NCBI GenBank assembly: GCA_036186865.1
Contig: AP025043.1
Location: 30,885,996-30,949,995, forward strand
Direction of reading: 5' to 3'
DNA from: Eustoma russellianum
Taxonomy: Eukaryota > Streptophyta > Magnoliopsida > Gentianales > Gentianaceae
DNA length: 64,000 nucleotides
Shown here: in pieces, positions 30,256 through 41,310 of the stretch
How the letters are laid out: every line of letters starts with the position of its first letter
Position numbering within the stretch: position 1 is the first letter of the stretch
The notes under the pieces: generated by a model
Database searches by the model: none
The model's input: the letters and a program-made list of their open reading frames with translations, nothing else
Told to the model about the DNA's origin: nothing
Translations under genes and position numbers: made by a program

Positions 30256-30947
30256 TTCTTCCCCCCTTATAAAAAGTTTCGTCCTCGAAACTTAGGGTTG
30301 TATCGATTTTACGCTCGAGGATTTACACTTAAGTTCTAGCTTTATTTCTTAATTATCTATAATTCAACTTAGTATTTCCTGACTTATAAAGTTTCACAGT
30401 TTATTGTTTTCGTATATCTCCTATTGATCCGCCTAAGTATTCTATAACCTCATATCCCTACTCATTATAGTAACCTTTATACTTACCGACTTTAGTCACT
30501 AATTCTTATCTGAATAAATCTTATATCAATTCAAATTCTACTTATCCATGCCTATGGTATTGAACTTAATCCATCCTTGGCTAAGATTCTTTCTTACTTC
30601 TATGATCATCTCTTAAACTCTAAGATCACTTCTTAAGTTCATGTCGTTGTTTACTTATGTGCCCGCAGTAGATCTGGAGCCCTTTTTTTTGTGATGCATA
30701 TCCTAATGAAAATAGTCTAATTATTACGACTCTAGATTAACTTACTTAATTTTAAAGATACAAGATCATTCCCAACATTTTCGCTAACCCATTCTAAGGG
30801 AACTATTCTAAGGTTATTGCTCTCATTCTAAAATCTTCTTCTTAGACTATAAAATCTTAACTTAGGTTCTACTATCATAACCTAATACATGTTGTTGTTT
30901 ATCTCATGTGTCCGCAGTGGATCTAGAGCCACTGCTCTGATACCATC
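30256..30947 (-). other. Coding-free internal region of nested element
   Basis: 692 bases between the polypurine tract (minus strand, GGGGGGAAGAA, 30256-30270) and the primer site. It contains the 20-base inverted repeat AAGTTTCG/CGAAACTT at 30274-30293, also found next to the polypurine tract of elements B and C. No open frame shows similarity to gag or pol. A GTCCGCAGT-like phrase occurs twice (near 30660 and 30910), next to GATCTGGAGCC and GATCTAGAGCC, which hints at a small internal duplication of the leader. Confidence 0.75.
30934..30945 (-). promoter_or_regulatory. Primer-binding site, tRNA-iMet type
   Basis: The minus strand reads TGGTATCAGAGC, complementary to the initiator methionine tRNA 3' end, two bases from the LTR start at 30948. 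It identifies 30948-33384 as the 5' LTR. Confidence 0.93.
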
Positions 30948-32437
30948 TGTAGCGCCCCGCCCGAAACCAGGGTTTCGGCTCAGCGCACCCGCCGTACTCT
31001 ACTCCATAGAGTACAAGGCGTCGATACTATACATGTACATGTCGACATGAATAATGAATCGATCAGCGGAAGCATCATAATATAAACAAATCATAATCGA
31101 CATGCAATGTACTACATCATAAACTGTACAAATCATCATATACAGAATACCGAAATCTTCTATCATACATCATAATCCGAAACTTAATGCCTTCGAAGTA
31201 ATCTCTCGGTATGCTCTTTGTTATCAATGGTCTATCTAGCATATCTTCAACGAGCCTGTATAGTGATACCTGTTATCTGAAAAGTTATAAATGAGGCAAG
31301 TATGAGCGATAGCCACCGACTTTTTATCGCTCAGCAAGTAGTCTTACCAGATACGACATATGGATCATACATGGGGAGACGGGGTAACAAATCATAATAA
31401 CCATACATTTTGAGTATAATAAGCACGTCTCCTTTCTAACAAGTAAAGTATCATATCATATCAATAAACTGCTGTAAACTGGAAGTAGGTAGATAAAGAA
31501 GATTTCAAAGCATACATATCATAACAACATCTCATTCTACTTCATCCATAACATCATACTACATCCATACTTAACTCGTAATCCATACTTATACCATCTT
31601 TGCCTACCTTACATGTACTACATTTTCATACTTAACACTACATTGTCCACTATAGTGCTGTCATATACTTAAAGAATTCTTAATCATAACTCTAAGGTAA
31701 CATGGTCATGACGTGATGCATAAAACATGACTTTTCATAAAATGACTTTTCGTAAACATGACTTTTCATAAACATGACATGATTTTCATAACTTTCATAA
31801 CGTGACATTTTCATAACATAAGACATAAGATTTCCATCATTGGCTATAGCACTTTTCATAAGAATAATAACACACGACATACCGATTGATTTCTCATATA
31901 GTACATGTACGACATAAACATCATAAACATATGTACATGTACTAACGGTGACGCGCTGTGGCGGAGATCCCGTGTCCCAGACCCGGTGTTACACTCGGCC
32001 ATATACGTAATCATATGCCCCTGACATCTACCACCCCGGTACCGATGTCACACTGCGAACATAACATGATCGTAATCATGAACATAACATAACATAACAT
32101 ATCGTGGGTCAATGGAATCAATCGTCTCGCGTTTATTATTCACATGCATATGAACTTTCAGAACATGAGATGTGGCAACGTAACTTTGCAAATCTTGTTT
32201 TCATGCAACGTGAGACTTGGTTAAATAAGAGTATCTTGGTCATACTACCACTAGTAACATCACTTGCTTACTTACAGTCTACTTATCATAACTTAAAAAA
32301 ATACCATAACCATCCTTCCATAATATCAACTCTACACATACTTCATAATTCATAACTTAAGTATCTAGGACATAAACTTCCTATTTCCTTTAACATATCA
32401 TCTAGGAATTTCATAACTTATATCTTAGGCCTAATGG

Positions 32438-32502
<65 letters not shown>

Positions 32503-33384
32503 GCATACTTAGTTATTCTATGATATTTTATATAATATCCAATACTTATTCATTTTCATATCTTAACATATATATTATACATATATACATATGTAAACAA
32601 CATAATAATATCATTTTATCATCCAAAAACTTAATGGCCGTAATCAATATTTTTTATATACATATGTAAATTCATTTTATAATATAAAAGATAATATATC
32701 CAAAACTTATTTATTTTCCTATCTTAACATATATATTATACATATATACATATGTGTACAACCTCATAAAGTTAATTTCACATAAAAGGCCTAAGGGCCG
32801 AAAATATATCATATATATACACCTATATATATTTGTCTTATAATATATTATATACATCCAAACTTACTCATAATTCATCACATATTATATATTAACTATT
32901 GAAATATACTATTCATAAAAAAAAAGTCAATTCAGCCAAAATTTACTTAATGGCCGAATATACATATATACTTGTAACAATTTATATACTCTACATATAT
33001 AGGTATATAAGATATTCTAAATACCATTATTCATATTTAACATATATAGTATACTTATGTGTACATAATACATATAAAAATTATTTATAATCATATCGAG
33101 TATTTTTATTTGCTTTGATTTATATTTATCAACTTATATTGCTACCGACTAATTTATTTAAATACTTCGTATGTCCGATACAGTCATTAGATAGTCTCAT
33201 CCAGTCTCGTTATATCCGTTAACTTATCTTACGGTTATTTTTCCGAGTGTTTCTAACCCCGATATTTAATATCGACGTCTTCATTAAATCTAAATAGAAT
33301 TTAAATTCCACCGAAATTTCATAAACATCGCATTTGTATTCTATTTTCATCATTTCCACTAGCCCGGAATCTTGGGTCGTAACA
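30948..33384 (-). repeat. 5' LTR of the nested element (internally deleted)
   Basis: 2437 bp, TGTAGCGCCCCG to GGGTCGTAACA. It is nearly identical to the left LTR except for a junction near 33094, where sequence corresponding to about 24844-29962 is absent. It carries two perfect hairpins near its start: CCGAAACC/GGTTTCGG (30961-30978) and GTACTCTA/TAGAGTAC (30994-31014). The 32440-32501 (AT)n run is expanded relative to the other LTR. Confidence 0.9.
32440..32501. repeat. (AT)n microsatellite
   Basis: About 60 bases of alternating AT in the right LTR, longer than its left-LTR counterpart. Confidence 0.93.
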
Positions 33385-33389
33385 TAATT
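33385..33389. repeat. Target-site duplication TAATT (right)
   Basis: Matches 22705-22709 and is followed by GATGACAAG, which continues the interrupted gag-like ORF. Confidence 0.93.
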
Positions 33390-34112
33390 GATGACAAGAA
33401 ATTGTTAGAATCTTCTAACACAAATCTTGTGTCTCAATTAAACGATTCAAAAGAAGAGTCGTCTTGCATCATAAATTCATTAAGGTCTGAAATTTCATCA
33501 TTGACATCCGAGAATACTGAACTAAAAGCCAAGATTTCAAATTTGAAATCAAGAAACAAAGATTTAGAAAAGACGATAAAACAATTCGATAGAGGTACTG
33601 GCATGTTAGATAGTCTCATTTCTTCACAAAAACATGAAACTGACAAAACCGGATTAGGGTATATTGAAAATAATCAGGTACAAAACAAATCTACAAATTT
33701 CGTTTCATCTTCATCTAAGCGACAACATGTACCTAAAAAGGTCGTAACGCCTAAGAATGTGACAATACAATCTAGCGAGCCCCACGTTGCATTTCATCGC
33801 ACCACTTCTTTTTCATCAAGTGGAAAGTATAATTGTGTTCCACATAGATATAAAAGAAAGCCATTGATGCATATGCATATGCAATATGCATATTATACAA
33901 ATGCATCTAGATCACACTCCATGCACACCAACATAAGGACATATCAAAGACAAAGATCATACTATGTGCATGATGGGATTCTCGGCCAAAGGCCAAACAC
34001 ATACCGACATAACGTCTATTATGTTGCATCATCATCTCCCTTCTCACCTTTTGGAAGACCTAGAAAGGTCACCCAAATTTGGGTACCAAAAGGGGCATTT
34101 GCAAAGGGTTGA
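33390..34112 (+). pseudogene. Gag-like ORF, 3' part (copy 1)
   Basis: This continues the frame interrupted at 22709. It begins with a coiled coil (NTELKAKISNLKSRNKDLEK). Next comes the copia-type gag tail (GTGMLDSLISSQKHETDKTG), then a His/Tyr/Arg-rich stretch where a zinc knuckle would be expected, and it ends with QIWVPKGAFAKG and a stop at 34110. The WVPK ending and the spacer pattern are typical of Ty1/copia gag just before protease. No CCHC knuckle is visible; only C-V-P-H remnants. It is open from end to end apart from the insertion. Confidence 0.75.
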
Positions 34113-34234
34113 ATAAACAACCTTTAGGAACGCACTTTGATATTATTGCACAATACACTTGAAATGCATGATTTTTGTTGTTATACAAATTGCTATTTCT
34201 TTCTTACATGCACTTTTGATTTTATTTCCAAAAT

Positions 34235-34414
34235 AAAGGGGAAGAGAGTGCATGATTTAAGGGAGAGAGATGAGAGACGCGAGTGATTGATTGCACAAAT
34301 CAAGGGGGAGAGAATTCAGAATTAAAAATTTGAATTTGTGCACGATTGGAGGGGGAGCGATTAAATTTAAATCATGAACTAAGGTTATTGTGTAAATCAT
34401 CAAAAGGGGGAGAT
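34235..34414 (+). promoter_or_regulatory. Cluster of polypurine tracts before LTR2
   Basis: Purine-rich runs recur at about 34235-34249, 34261-34276, 34301-34314, 34348-34360 and 34402-34413. The last (AAAAGGGGGAGA) abuts LTR2 and is the functional candidate; the others are similar in form. The cluster is conserved at 38290-38478. Confidence 0.7.
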
Positions 34415-37217
34415 TGTTGAGAAAAAAGGTTTGAGCGATTCACCAAATGCATGATTTCAATAACGTATGCTAAAGAAATGCATGACATAATTTATGACTT
34501 GACACGTTTTTGTCACAAACTTGCCTTATATACTTTATATATAATGTTGTCGTACTAACAAGCCATGAAGCTTTAAAGCTTACATCAAATGGCAAACATT
34601 TTTTGTGTTTGAACTATTTTCAGGTGCCACCATTAATGAACTAAACTAGTTCATTAAGTGAAGTACTTAGTTAAATGAACTAAGTAGTTCATTAAATGGA
34701 GATATATTTTGAAAAGGCATGATGGCAACAAATTGAAGAATGGAAAGTCTCCTTACTCATCCATATCAAACGCCATTTATATACCTTATATATATATATT
34801 TATAATTTTGTTAAAAAGGCACAATACACATATATTCCAACATACTACCGACACGTTACATATATTACGAACGTACGTTAACGTCACACCATTATACTTA
34901 CCTCATATTTATGAGTATATTCAGGTCTTATATCAAATGATATAAGTCAGGGTGATGACAAAATTATTACGAGACGTTACAAGGTTATAAACCAAAAATT
35001 GTCGTATCGGGTGACAACCGAAACTTCGTCAACGAGTCATGTACTTGCCATATATAGATGGCCAGCCCCTACACTTCAAAAATGGACACAAATTTCGTGG
35101 CTTACATGGAAGATTCGGCCATAAAATCATTCCATGTTGGCACACACAAAGCACCCTCAATTAAGGCCAAATTGTAGAGATTTCAAATTCAACATTTTAG
35201 CACATGGGGCGCCACTTACACTCAGCCTTTAGAGCTGAATATTCAAGTTATTCTACGTATATTATATGTGACATAATATATATAACATGTGCAAAAATTT
35301 TGAATTCAATCGGAGAAAAATCGCGAAATCGACAAAAGTCTAAAATTCGGTTTTCTACGAACACGACACATGGAACGTTTTTGGCATGACATATAACATG
35401 TATCTAGACACTTTTTACATATTCAATACATTCTAAAGTGTTCTAGAAAAATCAATTTAGGGCTGATTGGAATATACCATATGTGTATAACTATTGTGCA
35501 CTATTTTATAAAGTTTGCAAAAATAAAATTAAGCACATGTTCAAGCCTAGTCACACGCCTAGCTCAGCCTTTTTTGAGAGTCCTAGCTCAGCCTTGATGG
35601 AGCATATGTGGAGCTTAGTTGACATCCTGATTGACCAAGAATGAAGTATACAAGGTCAGTGACATAAAGGAGGAAGCTACACAAGGTAATGTCTCAAACT
35701 ATGTCACATGTGTGACACATGCTGAAAATTCAGCATAAGCGTGTTACAATGGTCAAAATTTTGTAGTATAATGGTGATTAATTTTCTTCTCAATATTCAA
35801 GGAATTAATGTGTAGTAATATGGCAACATTTCAAAGTCTTGAATTGATTTAGCACATGCTGAATATTTCAGCATGTGTACATATGGTGGCCGATTTTATG
35901 GTCATGAATGAGACCACTTTGTTTTCCAAATTATCTAGGATTGATTGTGAGATAATTGGCAATGTTTTTCTGAATAATTTGGCACATGTTTTAAGTGTTA
36001 TTCTCAGATTTATACAGTCATCAAATGATGACAAGTCTCATCCAATGAAGGAGTGCCAAATAAGCAAGTTGATGTCATAATTATACAAGGTATTCTTCCA
36101 AGGACTTAAAAGATAATTTCCAAAGACAATCCAAAAGGGGGCGGCCAAGACTAGATAAAATGAAGAAGAAGTAGTGCAAAATAGAAGACAAGTCTCACAA
36201 GTTTAAAAGTGCAAAAAGAGTCTTCTATTTTCTTCTTCTACACTTCTTTCTTCTCTTTCTCTTTCAAAGCCTATTGTATTCATATTCATACATATTGCAT
36301 AGGCTTCATATAAGCCACCATACACGCCATATCATTGTGAAAGGTTGATCAAGGTGTGATCAAACCTTCATCCGCTCGGTGGTGGTGTTCGTGATCATTG
36401 TGATTGCTTGTAAGGTTTGTAAAGGGTTGGAGTTGGTGTATAACTCCATCAACCATGTGTGGTAAGGTGTTATTTTGTTTAGTGATCACCGAGGAAGGTG
36501 TCCTCAAAGACTGGAGTTGGTTGATTTAACCGAACCAGTATAAAATTCCTTGTGTTCTTTACTTTTTAGTACTTTACTTTCAGTTTCCTGCACCGTGCAT
36601 CATTTTCATCACGATCGTAAATATATCAAACGAATTTCAAAAATCACAAAACTTTTCAGAAACATAGCCACACGTTTTATGTTTCTTTTGGCGCAAGTTT
36701 CAACTCATTTGGTATAAGTCATTCAAACATCAATAGATCTGAGACTAGTGCAGTCTGATTTTCAGACTTGCAAAGGTTGAGACTTTGAACGTATTTGACT
36801 TACTTCCCAAACGAATTTTCAAACTCTTTCAACCCAATTAAATAAATATAGAAAGGGGTTTTTCATTAAATTTTTAGACCATTTGGAGCTACGGTTTATT
36901 CGGAATAAATTTTTTAAATCAGACTACCGTTGTTGGCAGATTTGCGCAATCTGACCACCAATGAGTTTTAAAAGGGTTAAAGGTTGAATTTTGATCTGAA
37001 AGTTTTAGGAGACACTCAGAACATCTGAGACTACAATCTCTCAAAATTTCAGAATTTTCAAAGACCTTTAACCTAGTTTTTCAAACGTCGCAAAATAGAT
37101 CCTTAAAACAGAAACTTTTTTCAGAAGTTGGGTTTTTGGATTAAAACAATTTTAAAAACCAAATTTTCCGCATCCACTATTCAACCCCCTTTCTAGTGGT
37201 GCCTTGCAGGTCCTAAA
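34415..37217 (+). repeat. Copia-type LTR2 (middle, shared)
   Basis: 2803 bp. It begins TGTTGAG but ends CCTAAA, with the terminal CA changed to AA. It serves as 3' LTR of internal 1 and 5' LTR of internal 2. It has a short duplication of CTAGCTCAGCCTT at about 35560-35590 not seen in LTR1 or LTR3. Twin hairpins at 34635-34655 and 34674-34693, and a palindrome at 35853-35877. Confidence 0.92.
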
Positions 37218-37219
37218 AG

Positions 37220-37231
37220 TGATATTAGAGC
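37220..37231 (+). promoter_or_regulatory. Mutated primer-binding site of internal 2
   Basis: TGATATTAGAGC in place of TGGTATTAGAGC. With the lost CA at the LTR2 end, this unit looks less able to start reverse transcription. Confidence 0.75.
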
Positions 37232-37273
37232 GTAGGCACACTCACGACAAGGAAATCGAACGATCTTTGTGAG

Positions 37274-38175
37274 ATGGCAACCATTAGACACAAAACCAAG
37301 CAAGAAGGTATGTCAAGCCAAAGACCTCCACTTCTTGATAGTGAGGTACATTCCGATTTTGATTCCGATTCTGAACCATCATATCATGATTTGTATGTTC
37401 AATATCTTGAATTGCATAAGTTTGCTAAGACTCGTGCAAAAGAAAAGAAACGCTTAATTGATGACAAGAAATTGTTAGAATCTTCTAACACAAATCTTGT
37501 GTCTCAATTAAACGATTCAAAAGAAGAGTCATCTTGCATCATAAATTCATTCAGGTCTGAAATTTCATCTTTGACATCCGAGAATACTGAACTAAAAGCC
37601 GAGATTTCAAATTTGAAATCAGGAAACGAAGACTCAGAAAAGACGATAAAACAATTCGATAGAGGTACTGGCATGTTAGATCATCTCATTTCTTCGCAAA
37701 AACATGAAACTGACAAAACCAGATTAGGGTATATTGAAAATAATCAGGTCCAAAACAAGTCTACAAATTTAGTTTCATCTTCATCTAAGCGACAATATGT
37801 ACTTAAAAAGATCTAACGCCTAAGAAGGTGACAATATAATCTAGCGAGCCCCACGTTGCATTTCATCGCACCACTTCTTTTTCATCAAGTGGAAAGTATA
37901 ATTGTGTTCCACATAGATATAAAAGAAAGCCATTGATGCATATGTGATATGCATATCATACAAATGCATCTAGATCACACTCCATGCACACCAACATAAG
38001 AACATATCAAAGACAAAGATCATACTATGTGCATGATGGGATTCTCGGCCAAAGGCCAAATACATACCCACATAACGTCTATTATGTTGCGTCATCATCT
38101 CCCTTCTCACCTTTTGGAAGACCTAGAAAGGTCACCCAAATTTGGGTACCAAAAGGGTCATTTGCAAAGGGTTGA
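37274..38175 (+). pseudogene. Gag-like ORF, copy 2 (frameshifted)
   Basis: Uninterrupted counterpart of the split ORF. 37274-37816 is open for 180 residues (MATIRHKTKQEGMSSQ to KKI). A one-base loss near 37810 relative to copy 1 then creates a stop. A second frame, 37984-38175, carries the conserved C-terminus ending QIWVPKGSFAKG. It shows an acidic N-terminal stretch with a short duplicated DSDS-type unit, a coiled coil at about residues 80-125 and the copia-type GTGMLDHLISSQKHETDKTR spacer. No protease or other pol domain follows. Confidence 0.8.
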
Positions 38176-38289
38176 ATAAACAACCTTTAAGAACGCACTT
38201 TTGATATTATTGCACAATACACTTGAAATGCATGATTTTTGTTGTTATACAAATTGCTATTTCTTTCTTACATGCACTTTTGATTTTAT

Positions 38290-38478
38290 TTCCAAAATAA
38301 AGGGGGAGAGAGTGCATGATTTAAGGGAGAGAGATGAGAGACACGAGTGATTGATTGCACAAATCAAGGGGGAGAGAATTCAGAAATCAAAATTTGAATT
38401 TGTGCACGATTGGAGGGGGAGCGATTAAATTCAAATCATGAACTAAGGTTATTTTGTAAATCATCAAAAGGGGGAGAT
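38290..38478 (+). promoter_or_regulatory. Cluster of polypurine tracts before LTR3
   Basis: Several GGGGGAGA-type runs, the last (38466-38477) abutting LTR3 at 38479. Same arrangement as before LTR2. Confidence 0.7.
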
Positions 38479-41310
38479 TGTTGAGAAAAAAGGTTTGAGT
38501 GATTCAGAAAATGCATGATTTAAATAACGTGTGCTAAAGAAATGCATGACAAAATTTATGACTTGACACGTTTTTGTGACAAACTTGCCTTATACACTTT
38601 ATATATAATGTTGCCGTGCTAACAAGACATGAAGTTTTAAAGCTTACATCAAATGTCAAACATTTGTTGTGTTTGAACTATTTTCAGGTGCCACCATTAA
38701 TGAACTAAACTAGTTAATTAAGTGAAGTACTTAGTTAAATGAACTAAGTAGTTCATTAAATGGAGATATATTTCGAAAAGGCATGATGGCAACAAATTGA
38801 AGAATGGAAAGTCTCCTTATTCATCCATATCACACGCCATTTATATACCTTATATATATATTTATAATTTTGTTAAAAAGGCACAATACACATATATTCC
38901 AACATACTACCGACACGTTACATATATTACGAACGTATGTCTACATCACACCATTATACTTACCTTATATTTATGAGTATATTCAGGTCTTATATCAAAT
39001 GATATAAGTCATGGTGAAGACAAAATTATTACGAGACGTTACAAGGTTATAAACCAAAAATTGTCGTATCGGGTGACAACCGAAACTTCGTCAACGAGTC
39101 ACGTACTTGCCATATATAGATGGCCAGCCCCTACACTTCAAAAATGAACATAAATTTCGTGGCTTACATGGTATATTCATCCATAAAATCATTCCATGTT
39201 GGCACACACAAACCACCCTCAATTAAGGCCAAATTGTAGAGATTTCAAATTCAACATTTTAGCACATGGGGCGCCACTTACACTCAGCCTTTAGAGCTGA
39301 ATATTAAAGTTATTCTATGTATATTATGTGTGACATAATATATATACATGTGCAAAAAGTTTGAATTTAATCGGAGAAAATCGCGAAATCGACAAAAGTC
39401 GAAAATTCGGTTTTCTACGAGCACGACACATGGAACGTTTTTGGCATGACATATAACATGTATCTAGAGAATTTTTACAGATTAAATACATTCTAAAGTA
39501 TTCTAGAAAAATCAATTTAGGGCTGATTGGAATATACCATATGTGTATAATTATTGTGCACTATTTTATAAAGTTTGCAAAAATAAAATTAAGCGCATGT
39601 TCATGCCTAGTCACACGCCTAGCTTAGCCTTGATGGAGCATATGTGAAGCTTAGTTGGCATCCTGATTGGCCAAGAATGAAGTATACAAGGTTGATGACA
39701 TAAAGGAGGGAGCTACAGAAGGTCATGTCTCAAACTATGTCACATGTGTGACACATGCTGAAAATTCAGCATAAGTGTGTTATAATGGCCAAAATTTTGT
39801 AGTATAATGGTGATTAATTTGCTTCTGAATATTCAAGGAATTAATGTGTAGTAATATGGCAACATTTCAAAGTCTTGAAATGATTTAGCACATGCGGAAA
39901 GTTTCATCATGTGTACATATGGTGGCCGATTTTATGGTCATAAATGAGACCAATTTGTTTTCCAAATTATGTGGGATTGATTGTGAGATAATTGGCAATA
40001 TTTTTATGAATAATTTGGCACATGTTTTAAGTGTTATTCTCAGATTTATACAGTCATCAAATGATGACAAGTGTCATCAAATCAAGGAGTGCCAAATAAG
40101 CAAGGCCAAGACGATCATCCAATGAAGTGTTGCCAAGTAAGCAAGTTGTTGTCACAATTATACATGATATTCTTCCAAGGACTTAAAAGATAATTTTTAA
40201 GGGGACGACAAGCCAAAAGGGGGCGGCCAAGGCTAGATAAAATGAAAAAGAAGTAGTGCAAAATACAAGACAAGTCTCACAAGTTTAAAAGTGCAAAAAG
40301 AGTTTTCTATTCTCTTCTTCTACACTTCTTTCTTCTCTTTCTCTTTCAAAGCCTATTGTATTCATATTCATACATATTGCATAGGCTTCATATAGGCCAC
40401 CATACACGCCATATCATTGTGAAAGGTTGATCAAGGTGTGATCAAACCTTCGCCCGCTCGGTGGTGGTGTTCGTGATCATTGTGATGCTTGTAAGGTTTG
40501 TAAAGGGTTGGAGTTGGTGTATAACTCCATCAAACCTGTGTGGTAAGGTGTTATTTTGTGTAGTGATAACCGAGAAAAGTGTCCTCGAAGACTGGAGTAG
40601 GTTGATTTAACCGAACCAGTATAAAATTCCTTGTGTTCTTTACTTTTCAGTACTTTACTTTCAGTTTCCTGCACCGTGCATCATTTTCATCACGATCGTA
40701 AAAATATCAAACGAATTTCAAAAATCACAAAACTTTTCAGAAACATAGCCACACGTTTTAAGTTTCTTTTGGCACAAGCTTCAACTCATTTGGTTAAGTA
40801 TAAGTAATTCAAACATCAATAGATCTGAGACTAGTGTAGTCTGATTTTAAGACTTGCAAAGGTTGAGACTTTGAACGTATTTGACTTACTTCCCAAAGGA
40901 ATTTTTCAAAACTGTTTCAACCCAGTTAAATACATATAGAAAGGGGTTTGTAATTAAATTTTCAAATCATTTGAAGCTACGGTTTATTCGGAATAAAGTT
41001 TTTAAATCAGACTACTGTTGTTGGCAGATTTGCGCAATCTGACCACCAATGAGTTTTAAAAGGGTTAAATGTTGAATTTTGATATGAAATTTTTAGGAGA
41101 TACTCAGAACATTTGAGACTACAATCTCTCCAAATTTCAGAATTTTTGAAGACCTTTAACCTAGTTTTTTCAAGCGTCGCAAAAAGGTCCTGAAAACAGA
41201 AACTGTTTTCAGAAGTTGGGTTTTTGGATTAAAACAATTTTAAAAATCAAATTTTCCACACCCACTATTCAACCCCCCCCCCCTTCTATTGGTGCCTTGC
41301 AGGTTCTACA
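38479..41310 (+). repeat. Copia-type LTR3
   Basis: 2832 bp, TGTTGAG to TTCTACA. It carries a local duplication near 40078-40140, where the GGAGTGCCAAATAAGCAAG unit is partly repeated. Its palindrome at about 39889-39913 and one hairpin arm (38710-38719) have decayed. A C run at 41272-41283 precedes the end. It is followed by CATTC, close to the left flank CCTTC. Confidence 0.9.

Larger units (their letters stand above)
22710..33384 (-). mobile_element. Non-autonomous gypsy-type LTR element nested in the gag-like ORF
   Basis: A 10,675-bp insertion flanked by TAATT. On the plus strand: left (3') LTR 22710-30255, a 692-bp internal region, right (5') LTR 30948-33384. The primer site on the minus strand is TGGTATCAGAGC (30934-30945) and the polypurine tract is at 30256-30270. 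The internal region has no coding capacity, so mobilisation would need proteins from a relative. Terminal sequences and the hairpin beside the polypurine tract match the chromodomain gypsy elements at 56644 and 62809, suggesting a deletion derivative of that lineage. The left LTR carries a LINE insertion. Confidence 0.9.
19697..41310 (+). mobile_element. Tandem copia-derived non-autonomous element (3 LTRs, 2 internals)
   Basis: Order: LTR1 19697-22479, internal 1 (interrupted), LTR2 34415-37217, internal 2, LTR3 38479-41310. LTRs begin TGTTGAGAAA and end TACA. The primer site is a tRNA-iMet type (TGGTATTAGAGC), and a polypurine tract (AAAAGGGGGAGA) precedes LTR2 and LTR3. These are Ty1/copia hallmarks. 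The only coding content is a gag-like ORF; there is no protease, integrase or RT. The outer flanks CCTTC (19692-19696) and CATTC (41311-41315) match at 4 of 5 bases, consistent with one insertion that was later expanded by unequal exchange. Confidence 0.85.

Noticed and set aside
30934..30945. Part of a tRNA-Met gene
   Set aside because: Only the 12 bases complementary to the tRNA 3' end are present, right next to an LTR; it is a primer-binding site.
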